64,000 nt of DNA from Porphyromonas pogonae (lineage in GTDB: Bacteria > Bacteroidota > Bacteroidia > Bacteroidales > Porphyromonadaceae). The notes under the pieces are model-generated. The model ran no database searches and was not told the DNA's origin. It saw nothing but the letters and a program-made list of their open reading frames with translations. Of this stretch, positions 27,196-36,274 are shown in pieces (within the stretch, counting starts at the first letter, position 1; every line of letters begins with the position of its first letter). The stretch covers positions 2,580,001 through 2,644,000 of the forward strand of contig NZ_CP143258.1 of assembly GCF_036320655.1 (NCBI RefSeq), read 5' to 3'. The position numbers and the translations under genes were made by a program.

Positions 27196-27615
27196 ATGAA
27201 AATCCCTTTTTCTCTTTTGAAAAGATTGCCTTCAGATCTCAAAAATCTATCGCGATACAAAGAATACTATGATGAGTCGAAACTCAAAAACAAACTCGTT
27301 CGATCCGGGATTGCAATAGGCCAAGTAGCCACAGAGGAGTTCTTATCTCTCTACTACTTGCTCAAAGGGGAGGGGCTACCTCTGACAACAAAGGAGAAAG
27401 CGATGCTCGTGGGATGTTTAGGATATTTTATTTTACCTATAGATATTATACCCGACTTCCTTTTCACTCTTGCCGGATTCAGTGATGATCTTGCAGTAGC
27501 AGCTATTGTGATGAGCGTATTGGGAGCGAAGGTAACGCCCAACGTAAGAGCCAAGGCTCATGCTAAGGCCATCAAGCTATTCTCATGTAACAAACTTGCG
27601 GCAAAGGCTCAATAA
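27196..27615 (+). CDS. DUF1232 (YkvA-like) small membrane-associated protein
   Basis: The 139-residue protein carries the DUF1232 core MLVGCLGYFILPIDIIPDFLFTLAGFSDDLAVAAIV, with the IPDFxP-like turn between two short hydrophobic helices, and a basic C-terminus. Members occur widely in bacteria, and one is reported to be membrane-associated. The biochemical role is unknown. It is transcribed away from the sigma-factor gene from a shared 140-bp intergenic region. Confidence 0.88.
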   Translation: MKIPFSLLKRLPSDLKNLSRYKEYYDESKLKNKLVRSGIAIGQVATEEFLSLYYLLKGEGLPLTTKEKAMLVGCLGYFILPIDIIPDFLFTLAGFSDDLAVAAIVMSVLGAKVTPNVRAKAHAKAIKLFSCNKLAAKAQ

Positions 27616-27811
27616 CCACCTTTTCACATTGGACCAGCATTATTGATCGTACTATAGCTCCTATACCATAGTCAACTGCATCAGAGGGTCGTACATCCAC
27701 AGCATTACAATAAAGGTAAGCACCCACATCATTCCAAAGCAAATAAAAACTGTTCGCATCATGAGAACAAAGTATTGCGCCTGGGAGTAATGTGGGTGTA
27801 ATCTTTATCAT
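27572..27811 (-). CDS. Possible small protein, 79 residues, unknown
   Basis: The reverse-strand frame MIKITPTLLPGAILCSHDANSF... to QVCYMRIA has a protein-like composition. It overlaps the 3' end of the DUF1232 gene by 44 bp. The frame extends upstream into the adjacent MITE, which would supply an in-frame ATG 29 codons earlier. No domain or promoter is evident. Confidence 0.22.
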   Translation of the reverse strand: MIKITPTLLPGAILCSHDANSFYLLWNDVGAYLYCNAVDVRPSDAVDYGIGAIVRSIMLVQCEKVVIEPLPQVCYMRIA

Positions 27812-27840
27812 TATGTAAAAACCGCACAATTTCACACCTT

Positions 27841-28027
27841 GAGACCGTTGCATAGCAGGCAAATTGCTTCGTTGCTTGCGAGATTCACGCTTGGTCATTT
27901 ACCTGAAGTAAACTCTCTGTGCACTCTCTCTTAGCGCCTTGCACTTTACCTTCTCTGCCCGGTCAAAGTGTCTTTTGTCGGCTTTGCCTCCAAAATCCAT
28001 GAGACTGTTGACTTTTGCAACAGTCTC
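27841..28027 (-). mobile_element. MITE copy 3 (187 bp), target duplication ACCTT
   Basis: ACCTT at 27836-27840 is repeated at 28028-28032. Ends and internal sequence match the family. The copy lies 99 bp upstream of lptF/G, just before a -7 element TACTTTTG (28084-28091). Confidence 0.93.
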
Positions 28028-28125
28028 ACCTTATTTTGTACGTTTCTAAGAGGCTATGCAAACATGCATTGATATAAAATGATTACTTTTGTACCTCTGA
28101 ATAAGCAGAATATTTATTCGTAAAA

Positions 28126-30072
28126 ATGAAAGTAGTCTTAAAAAAAAGAATATATACCTATATACTCCAGACCTTCATCCCTCTTCTGCTGATGACTTTC
28201 GTTATCTGCTGGTTTGTGGTGCTCATGCAGTTCCTATGGAAATACGTAGATGAAATGGTAGGCAAAGGCTTGAGTATGGATGTGCTCATGCAATTCATGT
28301 TCTATGCCGCCTTGTCATTGGTCAATTTAGCTTTACCTCTGGGTATACTCTTAGGATCGCTTATGACTTTTGGCAACTTGGGCGAACGCCTTGAGCTACT
28401 TGCTATGAAATCCTCAGGCTTACCATTGTACAAAATCATGTACCCCATATTTGTAGCCGTACTCACTGCCGCATTGGGTTTGTTTATCTTCCAAAACGAT
28501 TTGATGATCAAGTCACAGGTAAAGATGTTTACCATATTGCTATCCGCTCGCAACTCTGCACCTGAATTAGAGATCCCTGAAGGGACTTTCTACAGCGGTA
28601 TCAAAGGCTACAATATCTTTGTGAAACAAAAAGACAAAAAGAACGGCCTACTCAAAGAAGTCCTCATCTACGACCACTCTCAAGGATTTGAAAACACACG
28701 TATTATAGCTGCGGACTCTGCTCGCTTGGTAATGGATGCAAGCAAGCAGTTTCTCACTCTTTCACTCTTCAGCGGACAGAGTTTTTATAACCTCAAGAGT
28801 CAGGACTTTTCGACTATCTCCAATGACCCCAGCTCTTTTGCCAAAGAGCGTTTTACAAAAAAGCAAATAGTCATAGCATTTGACGCCAACTTCAAGATGA
28901 TCGACGAAAACGAGCTAAAGTCTCAATACGTCGGTAAAAACCTCTTTCAGTTGCAGCACTATGCTGACTCCGTATCAGTCATTGCCGACAGCGTCAGTAC
29001 TGCCAATTCCCAGGCTATATCGGCCATACAGTTTGCAGGGCGTTACAGCAGTAGCATGCCATACGAATCAGACACAACTACGACAGCCAAACAATACAGG
29101 CAAAAGATACTCGCTATAGATAACAAAAAGTCATACCCCTTAGATACACTTGCCAAAGCGAGTAATTACGAAGATAGCACATCAGCCATAGCCAATGCCA
29201 TCTCCAGAGTAGAGCTATTGGAAAGTGAGCTCAACAACAGAAAGTATCTGCAGGATGAAGAGAATTATAAATACCGCATCAATACGATAGAGTGGCACCG
29301 TAAATTCACATTCCCAGTAGCCTGCATCGTATTCTTTTTTATCGGAGCCCCACTCGGAGCTATCATCCGCAAAGGAGGGTTGGGCACTCCCATCGTGGCA
29401 TCAGTTGTATTGTTTATCATCTATTATATGATCGATACTTTCGGCTTCAAAATGGCTCGAAGCGGAGAGATAAACATTGCCCTGGGTATGTGGCTAAGCA
29501 CACTCATCTTGTTACCACTCGGATTTTTCCTCACCTATAAGGCCACCAAAGACTCCGCATCACTCAACACCGATGCTTACGCCAATTTCTTCAAGAAGCT
29601 CTTCGGACGTAAGGCTGTACGCAAAGTAGAGTTCAAAGAGGTGATTATGGTATATGCCGATGAAGAAAAGGCTCTTGCCGACATCGCTCAATTGCAATCC
29701 GATATCAAGAGATATATGCAACTGCCACTTATCAGCCAATCAGCCTTCAAGATACCGCTTCACTCGGAATACAACTATACCATCAGCGAGATAAGGACGA
29801 AGGTGGAAGCCATCATCGATGACTTGCGAAACAGTGCTAATACGCTTATCATAGTCAAACTTATGGACATCCCTCTTTTCCCGCAAAAGCTGAGCATGTG
29901 GATTCCACAGAATAAGATACTGAGTAAAGTTCTTTGGGTAATCGTCCCAATATCATTACCTTTAAGCATATATTTTGCTCACAAAAGGAAGCACATTGTG
30001 AGAGATCTCAACGTACTCACCAACGTCTTGGAGGAAATAAAAGCTATAATAAACAACGATAAGAAGATTTAA
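28126..30072 (+). CDS. LPS-transport permease of the LptF/LptG (YjgP/YjgQ) family
   Basis: The 648-residue protein has N-terminal helices IYTYILQTFIPLLLMTFVICW and SLVNLALPLGILLGSLMTFGNLGERLELLAMKSSG, the family hallmark with the coupling helix. A periplasmic beta-jellyroll (about 130-380) follows, then three C-terminal helices from about 390 (FPVACIVFFFIGAPLGAIIRKGG). The last roughly 130 residues, after about 480, form an extra cytoplasmic tail with a further hydrophobic segment, seen in Bacteroidota versions. With LptB it extracts LPS from the inner membrane. It is followed by ribBA after 17 bp. Confidence 0.93.
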   Translation: MKVVLKKRIYTYILQTFIPLLLMTFVICWFVVLMQFLWKYVDEMVGKGLSMDVLMQFMFYAALSLVNLALPLGILLGSLMTFGNLGERLELLAMKSSGLPLYKIMYPIFVAVLTAALGLFIFQNDLMIKSQVKMFTILLSARNSAPELEIPEGTFYSGIKGYNIFVKQKDKKNGLLKEVLIYDHSQGFENTRIIAADSARLVMDASKQFLTLSLFSGQSFYNLKSQDFSTISNDPSSFAKERFTKKQIVIAFDANFKMIDENELKSQYVGKNLFQLQHYADSVSVIADSVSTANSQAISAIQFAGRYSSSMPYESDTTTTAKQYRQKILAIDNKKSYPLDTLAKASNYEDSTSAIANAISRVELLESELNNRKYLQDEENYKYRINTIEWHRKFTFPVACIVFFFIGAPLGAIIRKGGLGTPIVASVVLFIIYYMIDTFGFKMARSGEINIALGMWLSTLILLPLGFFLTYKATKDSASLNTDAYANFFKKLFGRKAVRKVEFKEVIMVYADEEKALADIAQLQSDIKRYMQLPLISQSAFKIPLHSEYNYTISEIRTKVEAIIDDLRNSANTLIIVKLMDIPLFPQKLSMWIPQNKILSKVLWVIVPISLPLSIYFAHKRKHIVRDLNVLTNVLEEIKAIINNDKKI

Positions 30073-30089
30073 ACAACTAAAATATAACT

Positions 30090-31307
30090 ATGGATAACTT
30101 CCGATTAAATACAATTGAAGAAGCTTTAGAAGATTTTCGTAACGGTGAATTTGTCATCGTTGTTGATGATGAGGATCGTGAGAACGAAGGCGACTTTATT
30201 ATAGCCGCTGAAAAAGTAACTCCTGAAAAAGTCAATTTCATGATGCGCTACGGCAGGGGTGTACTTTGTGTACCTATTACAGAAGATCGTGCTGCGAAGT
30301 TGGAGTTAGAAATGCAGGTCCCTACCAATACATCTGTACACGAAACTCCTTTTACTGTCACAGTAGACAGACTGGGCAACGGCTGCACAACAGGGGTATC
30401 CATGTACGACAGGTGCCAGACCATCCTGGCGCTTGCTGATCCCAATACTCACCCGTCCGATCTGGGACGCCCGGGGCATATATGCCCGCTTCGTGCTCGA
30501 AACAAAGGTGTACTACGCCGTGCAGGACATACGGAAGCAGCAGTGGACCTGGCTCGTCTTTCCGGGCTACAACCTGTTGCAGCTCTCATCGAGATTATCA
30601 ATGAGGACGGCACCATGGCTCGTTTACCTCAGCTCATAGAAGTATCACGTGAATTCGGATTCAAGATCATTTCCATCAAAGATCTTATCGCTTACCGCCT
30701 ACGCAACGAGAGTATTGTAGAAGAGGGAGTAAAAGTAGATATGCCTACACATTGGGGGCATTTTAAACTCATTCCTTTCAAGCAGAAAAGCAACGGACTG
30801 GAGCATGTAGCACTCATCAAAGGCAATATTGACGACAATGAACCCATACTAGTAAGAGTACACTCCAGCTGTGCTACAGGCGATATCTTCGGTTCTATGC
30901 GTTGTGAATGCGGCGAGCAACTTCACAAGGCTATGAGCATGATAGAAAAAGAAGGTAAGGGCGTTGTGGTATACCTCAATCAGGAAGGACGTGGCATAGG
31001 GCTTATGGACAAGATGAAAGCATACAAATTACAGGAAGAAGGCATGGATACTGTGGATGCCAACCTCCATCTTGGGCATGATGCTGATGAGCGTGACTAT
31101 GGTGTGGGAGCGCAGATACTCAAATCAGTGGGTGTAACCAAAATGAAACTGCTTACTAACAATCCCGTAAAACGCATCGGACTCGAAGCATACGGATTGG
31201 AAGTATCGGAGATCGTACCCATAGAAGTAGAGCCCAATAAATACAATATGTTTTACATGCAGACCAAAAAAGAACGCATGGGACACACCCTTCATAATAT
31301 CAAATAA
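30090..31307 (+). CDS. ribBA: Bifunctional 3,4-dihydroxy-2-butanone-4-phosphate synthase / GTP cyclohydrolase II
   Basis: The 405-residue fusion supplies both precursors of riboflavin. The N-terminal RibB domain (1-205) has [28 protein letters not shown] and [15 protein letters not shown]. The C-terminal RibA domain (about 206-405) has the zinc site in [17 protein letters not shown], then [19 protein letters not shown] and [16 protein letters not shown]. All catalytic motifs look intact. No FMN riboswitch fits in the 17-bp gap to lptF/G. Confidence 0.97.
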   Translation: MDNFRLNTIEEALEDFRNGEFVIVVDDEDRENEGDFIIAAEKVTPEKVNFMMRYGRGVLCVPITEDRAAKLELEMQVPTNTSVHETPFTVTVDRLGNGCTTGVSMYDRCQTILALADPNTHPSDLGRPGHICPLRARNKGVLRRAGHTEAAVDLARLSGLQPVAALIEIINEDGTMARLPQLIEVSREFGFKIISIKDLIAYRLRNESIVEEGVKVDMPTHWGHFKLIPFKQKSNGLEHVALIKGNIDDNEPILVRVHSSCATGDIFGSMRCECGEQLHKAMSMIEKEGKGVVVYLNQEGRGIGLMDKMKAYKLQEEGMDTVDANLHLGHDADERDYGVGAQILKSVGVTKMKLLTNNPVKRIGLEAYGLEVSEIVPIEVEPNKYNMFYMQTKKERMGHTLHNIK

Positions 31308-31339
31308 AGTCATTCACGCCTTATAAGCCGTATAGCAGC

Positions 31340-31400
31340 CCAATAAATATCAAAGCCGAACCATGCTCTGTGTGCAAGGTTGGGCTTTGATATTTATTGG
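31340..31400. repeat. Perfect 18-bp inverted repeat after ribBA (no U-tract)
   Basis: CCAATAAATATCAAAGCC (31340-31357) is exactly inverted at 31383-31400. An inner AACC/GGTT extends the pairing. The hairpin has no T run, so it may be a 3'-end processing or stabilising structure rather than a classical terminator. The MITE at 31431 lies 30 bp beyond. Confidence 0.8.
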
Positions 31401-31430
31401 AGAGTGAGGTCATATATACTTTTACCAATA

Positions 31431-31617
31431 GAGACCGTTGAATAGCAGGCCAATTGCTTCGTTGCTTGCGAGATTCGCGCTTGGTCATTTACCAGAAGTA
31501 AACTCCCTGTGCACTCACTCTTAGCGCCTTATACTTTACCCTCTCTGCCCGGTCAAAGTGTCTTTTGTCGGCTTTGCCTCCAAAATCCACAAGACTGTTG
31601 ACTTTTGCAACAGTCTC
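31431..31617 (-). mobile_element. MITE copy 4 (187 bp), target duplication CAATA
   Basis: CAATA at 31426-31430 is repeated at 31618-31622. It is full-length, with a few substitutions relative to other copies, for example A for G in the hairpin-end boundary and TATACT in place of TGCACT inside. Confidence 0.93.
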
Positions 31618-31663
31618 CAATAGCAAAAACTATCATGTAAACACTTGTCTCCCGGAAGAATTT

Positions 31664-33124
31664 CTAATAAGCCTCAGAAACACAGCGGATCGATTGTCCC
31701 CATGTACGAGCTCTGTAAAAGGTAGATACTAAGTCCGGAGCAGTGATTATATGCCATGCGTGATTTTCAAAGCCTGTATCAGCACACCAAAACTCACCGT
31801 TCTCCCCTACACCATCAAGAGAGCCGTCATCATTGTACCTGAATCCCGCACTGGGAAAGTAACGAGAGATATCATTTTTGTTATCTTTTTCCCAATATTG
31901 AGGATTAGAAATGTTGTCCAAACTAAGCTTGCGTACCTCTACGCCTACATGTCGTGCGGTAATCTTGAGATAAATCACATTATTTTTAGACATTTTCTCC
32001 CACTTGAATACACAGGCATATTCATCATTAGATACCCCTTTCATCTTGATTCCGTAAACGATATTATTGGGTGTAGCTCTATACTGAGCTGTATAGGTCA
32101 TATTGTGACCTTGGAAGTTCACAGTTTCCGTACCGGAGTAATCACTATTGAGTTTAAAATTGGGACCTACTTTGTATAAACCCGTAAAAATCCGTCCTTG
32201 TGATGAGGTTGGGATGTGATAACCTTTGGGACAAGGATCACCTCCGTTATCACCTATATAGCTTTTTGGCGCACCATGCGCTTTCATTACCACAGAGCTC
32301 CAGGTGTCAGTCTTGGTACTCCCTGTCATCCAAGATTTATCATGTTTGTTTGTAAAGTACAAGTTTCCCCACACTCGTGCATCGTCCGGAGCGACTTGAT
32401 TATCATAGGTATCTATAGTTTCCGTTTTATTATCAAAAACCACGTTCCGTCCCCACTGGAATATACCGCCCATAGTTGTTTGGGGATCACCACTTGCAAA
32501 CTTATTTACCGCTTCGAGGTTAAACTCTGCAACATAAAAAAGTGGATTTTTATTATTTTCCACAACTAAGTGACATTCTGCTTTCACGTCGCCAATACTG
32601 GCGTATATTATTACCTTTCCGGGGCTTATAGCAGTGACAATGCCATTCTTTTCCACTGTGGCTATGGCTTTATCTGAGCTTGACCAAATAAGTGTTTTTT
32701 TAGAAGAAGGATCATCAGGTACAACATCTACACTGAGAGCAAGAGACTGTCCCACTTGCAAATTAGCTTGACTAGGCACTATACGCATAGAAGTCACAGG
32801 CTGGGGCTTCACCACTACCTTACACATGGCACGCTTCCCTTCCGCATCAGCATAAACTTCCGTCTCTCCTACACTAAGAGCTTTTACCAAGCCATTATTA
32901 TCTACGGAAGCGATTTTCTTGTCTTTGACGCTCCATGCTACCTTGTCCAAAACAAAATCGGAAGGCTCTGCGGTCAGTTTGAGCTTTTGTGATGCACCCA
33001 CTTGGATATTCAGAGAAGTAGGGTCAATAGAGATTTTTTGGAGTGATACTCTATCTTCTTTGTCACATGATACAATGAGAAGACTCGCACATATGGCAGA
33101 TATAAAATAAACGATGTATTTCAT
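31664..33124 (-). CDS. Lipoprotein with two Ig-like (BIG2) domains and a major-paralogous domain
   Basis: The 486-residue protein has a lipoprotein signal ending LLIVSC, then DKED, which fits the X-K-(D/E)2 surface-export signal described for Capnocytophaga lipoproteins. Two BIG2 domains follow (about 28-107 and 110-190, each with VAWSVKDKKIASVDNNGLV or LIWSSSDKAIATVEKNGIV). A C-terminal Fib_succ_major-like domain has GGDPCPKGYHIPTSSQG and a final GQSIRCV. It is probably a surface-exposed adhesin or binding protein. It is monocistronic, flanked by a MITE and a 22-bp array. Confidence 0.9.
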   Translation of the reverse strand: MKYIVYFISAICASLLIVSCDKEDRVSLQKISIDPTSLNIQVGASQKLKLTAEPSDFVLDKVAWSVKDKKIASVDNNGLVKALSVGETEVYADAEGKRAMCKVVVKPQPVTSMRIVPSQANLQVGQSLALSVDVVPDDPSSKKTLIWSSSDKAIATVEKNGIVTAISPGKVIIYASIGDVKAECHLVVENNKNPLFYVAEFNLEAVNKFASGDPQTTMGGIFQWGRNVVFDNKTETIDTYDNQVAPDDARVWGNLYFTNKHDKSWMTGSTKTDTWSSVVMKAHGAPKSYIGDNGGDPCPKGYHIPTSSQGRIFTGLYKVGPNFKLNSDYSGTETVNFQGHNMTYTAQYRATPNNIVYGIKMKGVSNDEYACVFKWEKMSKNNVIYLKITARHVGVEVRKLSLDNISNPQYWEKDNKNDISRYFPSAGFRYNDDGSLDGVGENGEFWCADTGFENHAWHIITAPDLVSTFYRARTWGQSIRCVSEAY

Positions 33125-33499
33125 TGCTGTAATTTTTTTGAGTTAAGTTATTGATATATATAAGCGGATGTAATCCATACATCCGGCTACTGCATTATCA
33201 TAAAACATATCTGACGATATACTGACTGTAAGAAAGATCGTTAGAGACGATGCAGAGATCAAGATTTCATTAATATATAACTGAAAGTTCGCCCATACCA
33301 ATCTCTAAAACAAAAGTATGGTATCTAAAAGTATATCTTTTTATGGTATTTTCCTGATTTCAGCTTTATATTTTTTATTCATGCACACTAAAAATAAGTT
33401 CTGAGGTTCCGGATAAGAAGGTAATGCGGTGTTATATATCTACTATCCCATAGCTTGAACAAGCTGAAAAATATTTCTAAAAAAACACCCAGATCAATC
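33125..33499. other. Upstream region of the Ig-like lipoprotein gene
   Basis: It is an AT-rich leader. A small hairpin AGCTTG-AA-CAAGCT lies near 33452-33465. I see no recognisable RNA or coding frame. Confidence 0.5.
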
Positions 33500-33587
33500 T
33501 TTGAAGTTGATCTCGTCAAAGTTTGAGATTAATCTCGTCAAATTTTGAAGTTGATATGTTCAATATTTGAAGTTGATTTCAGAGATC
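33500..33587. repeat. 22-bp tandem repeat array 2, four units
   Basis: Units start at 33500, 33522, 33544 and 33566, with the shared start TTTGAAGTTGAT (one unit TTTGAGATTAAT). Each unit is dyadic, TTTGA...TCAAA, and the second has GAGATTAATCTC as a perfect palindrome. The period equals that of the arrays at 771, 11978 and 50964, but the sequence is different. Confidence 0.85.
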
Positions 33588-33792
33588 TTCTTATTGGTAA
33601 AAAAGGAATGATTTAGCTTGGGTCATTATCATAAATTCCAATTGTAATTTTTTGCTTGTCAAGGCTTGTTGCTTATCTCACCGGTTATACCCGAATTTCT
33701 CATTTCCTACCGACATAAGTGTAATCATAAAAATAGCTTCGACGGAGCAGCATTGGCAGATCATAGCCTCTACATGGATGATAAGATTTAGT
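33588..33792. other. Short intergenic stretch before MITE copy 5
   Basis: No gene, terminator or repeat is seen. A plus-strand 89-codon frame here runs into the MITE and is judged accidental. Confidence 0.5.
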
Positions 33793-33979
33793 GAGACTGT
33801 TGCAAAAGTCAACAGTCTCATGGATTTTGGAGGTAAAGCCGACAAAAGACTCTTTGACCGGGCAGAGAGGGTAAAGTGCAAGGCGCTAAGAGTGAGTGCA
33901 CAGGGAGTTTACTTCAGGTAAATGACCAAGCGCGAATCTCGCAAGCAACGAAGCAATTAGCCTGCTATGCAACGGTCTC
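33793..33979 (+). mobile_element. MITE copy 5 (187 bp), target duplication TAGT
   Basis: TAGT at 33789-33792 is repeated at 33980-33983 (4 bp readable; the fifth base has diverged or was never duplicated). It is full-length and inserted 5 bp from a 52-bp hairpin. Confidence 0.92.
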
Positions 33980-33984
33980 TAGTG

Positions 33985-34036
33985 TGAATGAATAAGAGGT
34001 TATCCGTAATGATACGGATAACCTCTTATTCATTCA
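33985..34036. repeat. Perfect 24-bp stem hairpin after the acyltransferase gene
   Basis: The left arm 33985-34008 and right arm 34013-34036 are perfectly complementary around the 4-nt loop ATGA. This is long for a terminator, and neither side has a strong T run. It lies 24 bp beyond the stop codon of the minus-strand gene, so it probably marks its 3' end. Confidence 0.85.
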
Positions 34037-34060
34037 AAGCTGTCACTTGCTCGTGTGAGC

Positions 34061-35239
34061 TTACTCTGCTTTACCGGTACGCAACTTATTGATAGCCGGA
34101 TTGGCATACATTTGCAACATCTTATGGTATAGGAAAGGAATATCTTTGGTATAGCCTTCCTCCACCTCTATCTTGGCTACCTGACCGATAATATAATCAA
34201 TAAAAAACTGTTTTTCCTCTTCACTGTAATGTGATGCATATAGCTCGGTTTTGTTGAGCAAGTCGAGCGCCACATAATTTCCGGGATATAAGCGGTAGTT
34301 GCTATGGATCTCTTTGTCGAGTAGTTTAGCCAGTTCTTCTGCCTGGTTTTGTTTGGGCAATTTAGGAGATATACGGTCTATGATCTCATTGAGCGGGCGG
34401 GATAGCGTAAGGTGCACTCTGCCTTTATAGCCCATAACACCGCTCTTCATATTCAAGGCGTCCTCCTGAGGGGTTTTCTTATAATTCTCATTATCTCGCT
34501 TGTACTGCATCTCACGTACTTTGAGATAGTCACAAGGATCATACTCGTATGAGCAGGTAAGCGGTACTATATTAAGCTCCTTGATACTCTCAATGAAATC
34601 ACTCGAAGCACCACCCATTGCCAGCATCTTGAGGAGGCTTAGCTGTGTAGTATCATTAGCATCCTTGGCACGACCTTCACGTTGTGCTATCCACTGCGAA
34701 TTGCCCTGAACTATGTTTTCATGCATATACTCCGAGAGTTCTTTGGCGGCAAAGAGCGTGTCGCGCCCCTTGAGGTTGCGCTTGACAATAAAACTATTGT
34801 TTAGCTTGACCAAAATCTTTACCCACTCATCGAGTAGGAGATTGTCGCCTATCGCTACTTGCGGTATTTTGAGCCCTGCATCGGCAGCCAATACGTTGAG
34901 AAAAGCAGAATCAAGGATGATATCCCGGTGATTGGATATAAATGTATAAGGGGTATTACTATTAAGTTTGGATTTACCCGAAAGAGATAAGGAAAAAGCT
35001 GTATTCTCTGCGATTCTCATCACCAAGAAGAAGCTGATCCTAAGCTTAAATTCCTCCACTGTGTGGCATTCTTTGGCTTTGGCTACAAGTAACTCCCAAG
35101 GGTAACCGGAGTGCAGGTTATTAAAAGTATCCTCAAGCACAGGTAGAGAAGCAAGATAGTTCACAGCTTCGGTAACCTCACAATCCATCAGAGGTCTGAT
35201 AGATTCGAATCGTTTATTTTCGCTCTGTGTATCGGCCAT
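34061..35239 (-). CDS. Acyltransferase of the glycerol-phosphate/1-acylglycerol-phosphate type
   Basis: The 392-residue protein has the catalytic NHxxxxD motif in FISNHRDIILDSAFL (about residue 100), the second block NSFIVKRNLKGRDTLF and the phosphate-binding third block QWIAQREGRAKDANDTT. It is longer than ordinary PlsC and resembles Bacteroidota proteins annotated as 1-acylglycerol-3-phosphate acyltransferase. The exact acyl acceptor is uncertain. It is last in a minus-strand run with ddl, rluD and the PASTA gene (18-45 bp gaps). Confidence 0.86.
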   Translation of the reverse strand: MADTQSENKRFESIRPLMDCEVTEAVNYLASLPVLEDTFNNLHSGYPWELLVAKAKECHTVEEFKLRISFFLVMRIAENTAFSLSLSGKSKLNSNTPYTFISNHRDIILDSAFLNVLAADAGLKIPQVAIGDNLLLDEWVKILVKLNNSFIVKRNLKGRDTLFAAKELSEYMHENIVQGNSQWIAQREGRAKDANDTTQLSLLKMLAMGGASSDFIESIKELNIVPLTCSYEYDPCDYLKVREMQYKRDNENYKKTPQEDALNMKSGVMGYKGRVHLTLSRPLNEIIDRISPKLPKQNQAEELAKLLDKEIHSNYRLYPGNYVALDLLNKTELYASHYSEEEKQFFIDYIIGQVAKIEVEEGYTKDIPFLYHKMLQMYANPAINKLRTGKAE

Positions 35240-35257
35240 GTTATGTAATGTTTTAGG

Positions 35258-36250
35258 TTATTTTTGATCCATAATAATATCACTCAATAAAGTCTTCATT
35301 TCGAGACCTGCAGCAACAACTTGCTGGGGTAAAAAACTTGTAGGTGTCATACCTGGGGTGGTATTGACCTCAAGTAGTGTAGGTATACCATCAGGTTCGA
35401 TGATAAAATCTACACGAATAATACCTTTGGTACGCAAGTGATGATAAATTTGTGCCGTGAGGCTCTGTATGCTTTGAGTAAGCTCGGCTGAAATGCGGGC
35501 AGGAGTGATCTCCTCTACTTGACCATTGTACTTGGCATTAAAGTCGAAGAACTCATTGTGCGTTACTACTTCTGTAACAGGTAAGGGATGTATCTCCCCC
35601 CCAAGAGCATAACAACCGCAAGTGACCTCGGTACCTTTGATAAAAGATTCGACCATCACTTCATTCCCTTCTTCAAAAGCTGATTGTATAGCAGGCATGA
35701 TACCCTCCTCATCCTTTACTTTGGTAGTAGCTACACTGGATCCTCCCACATTGGGTTTTATAAAGAGAGGCAACCCCAAATCAGATACAATATCGGATGT
35801 TGAGGGAATAGTGTCACCATGGGCCAAACGATAAGCACGAGCCACACGTATACCGGGGAAAGTACTCAAGAATTTATTGCAAACAAATTTATTGAACGTA
35901 AGCGACTCTACCAGCACGTCACCCGTATTATAAGGCACACCCAGCATATCCAGATAGCCTTGTAACAGCCCATTCTCTCCGGGTGTACCGTGTATGGTAA
36001 TGAAAGCATAATCGAACTTTATATGCTGCCCTGAGGTATCCAAAAAACTAAAGTCATCGCGACATACCGGCACTACAGCTCCATCCGGGAGCGCAACTTG
36101 CCACTCATCTCTCTTAATAATCACAAGGTATGGACTGAATAAATCGGCATCCATCCATGACATGATACCGGAAGCACTTCTCAAAGACACTTCGTACTCA
36201 CCGGAGTATCCTCCGGCTACAATAGCAACATTCAATAATTTATTACTCAT
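35258..36250 (-). CDS. ddl: D-alanine-D-alanine ligase
   Basis: The 330-residue ATP-grasp enzyme makes the D-Ala-D-Ala end of peptidoglycan precursors. N-terminal VAGGYSGEYEVSLRSA, central ITIHGTPGENGLLQGYLDMLGVPY, FIKPNVGGSSVATTKV and the C-terminal IRVDFIIEPDGIPTLLEVNTTPGMTPTSFLPQ are all present. Length is slightly below the average. It is co-transcribed with rluD upstream (24-bp gap). Confidence 0.96.
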   Translation of the reverse strand: MSNKLLNVAIVAGGYSGEYEVSLRSASGIMSWMDADLFSPYLVIIKRDEWQVALPDGAVVPVCRDDFSFLDTSGQHIKFDYAFITIHGTPGENGLLQGYLDMLGVPYNTGDVLVESLTFNKFVCNKFLSTFPGIRVARAYRLAHGDTIPSTSDIVSDLGLPLFIKPNVGGSSVATTKVKDEEGIMPAIQSAFEEGNEVMVESFIKGTEVTCGCYALGGEIHPLPVTEVVTHNEFFDFNAKYNGQVEEITPARISAELTQSIQSLTAQIYHHLRTKGIIRVDFIIEPDGIPTLLEVNTTPGMTPTSFLPQQVVAAGLEMKTLLSDIIMDQK

Positions 36251-36274
36251 AGGATCAGTATTCCCTATAGCTAT

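Noticed and set aside
30073-30089. FMN riboswitch before ribBA
   Set aside because: The gap to the upstream gene is only 17 bp.
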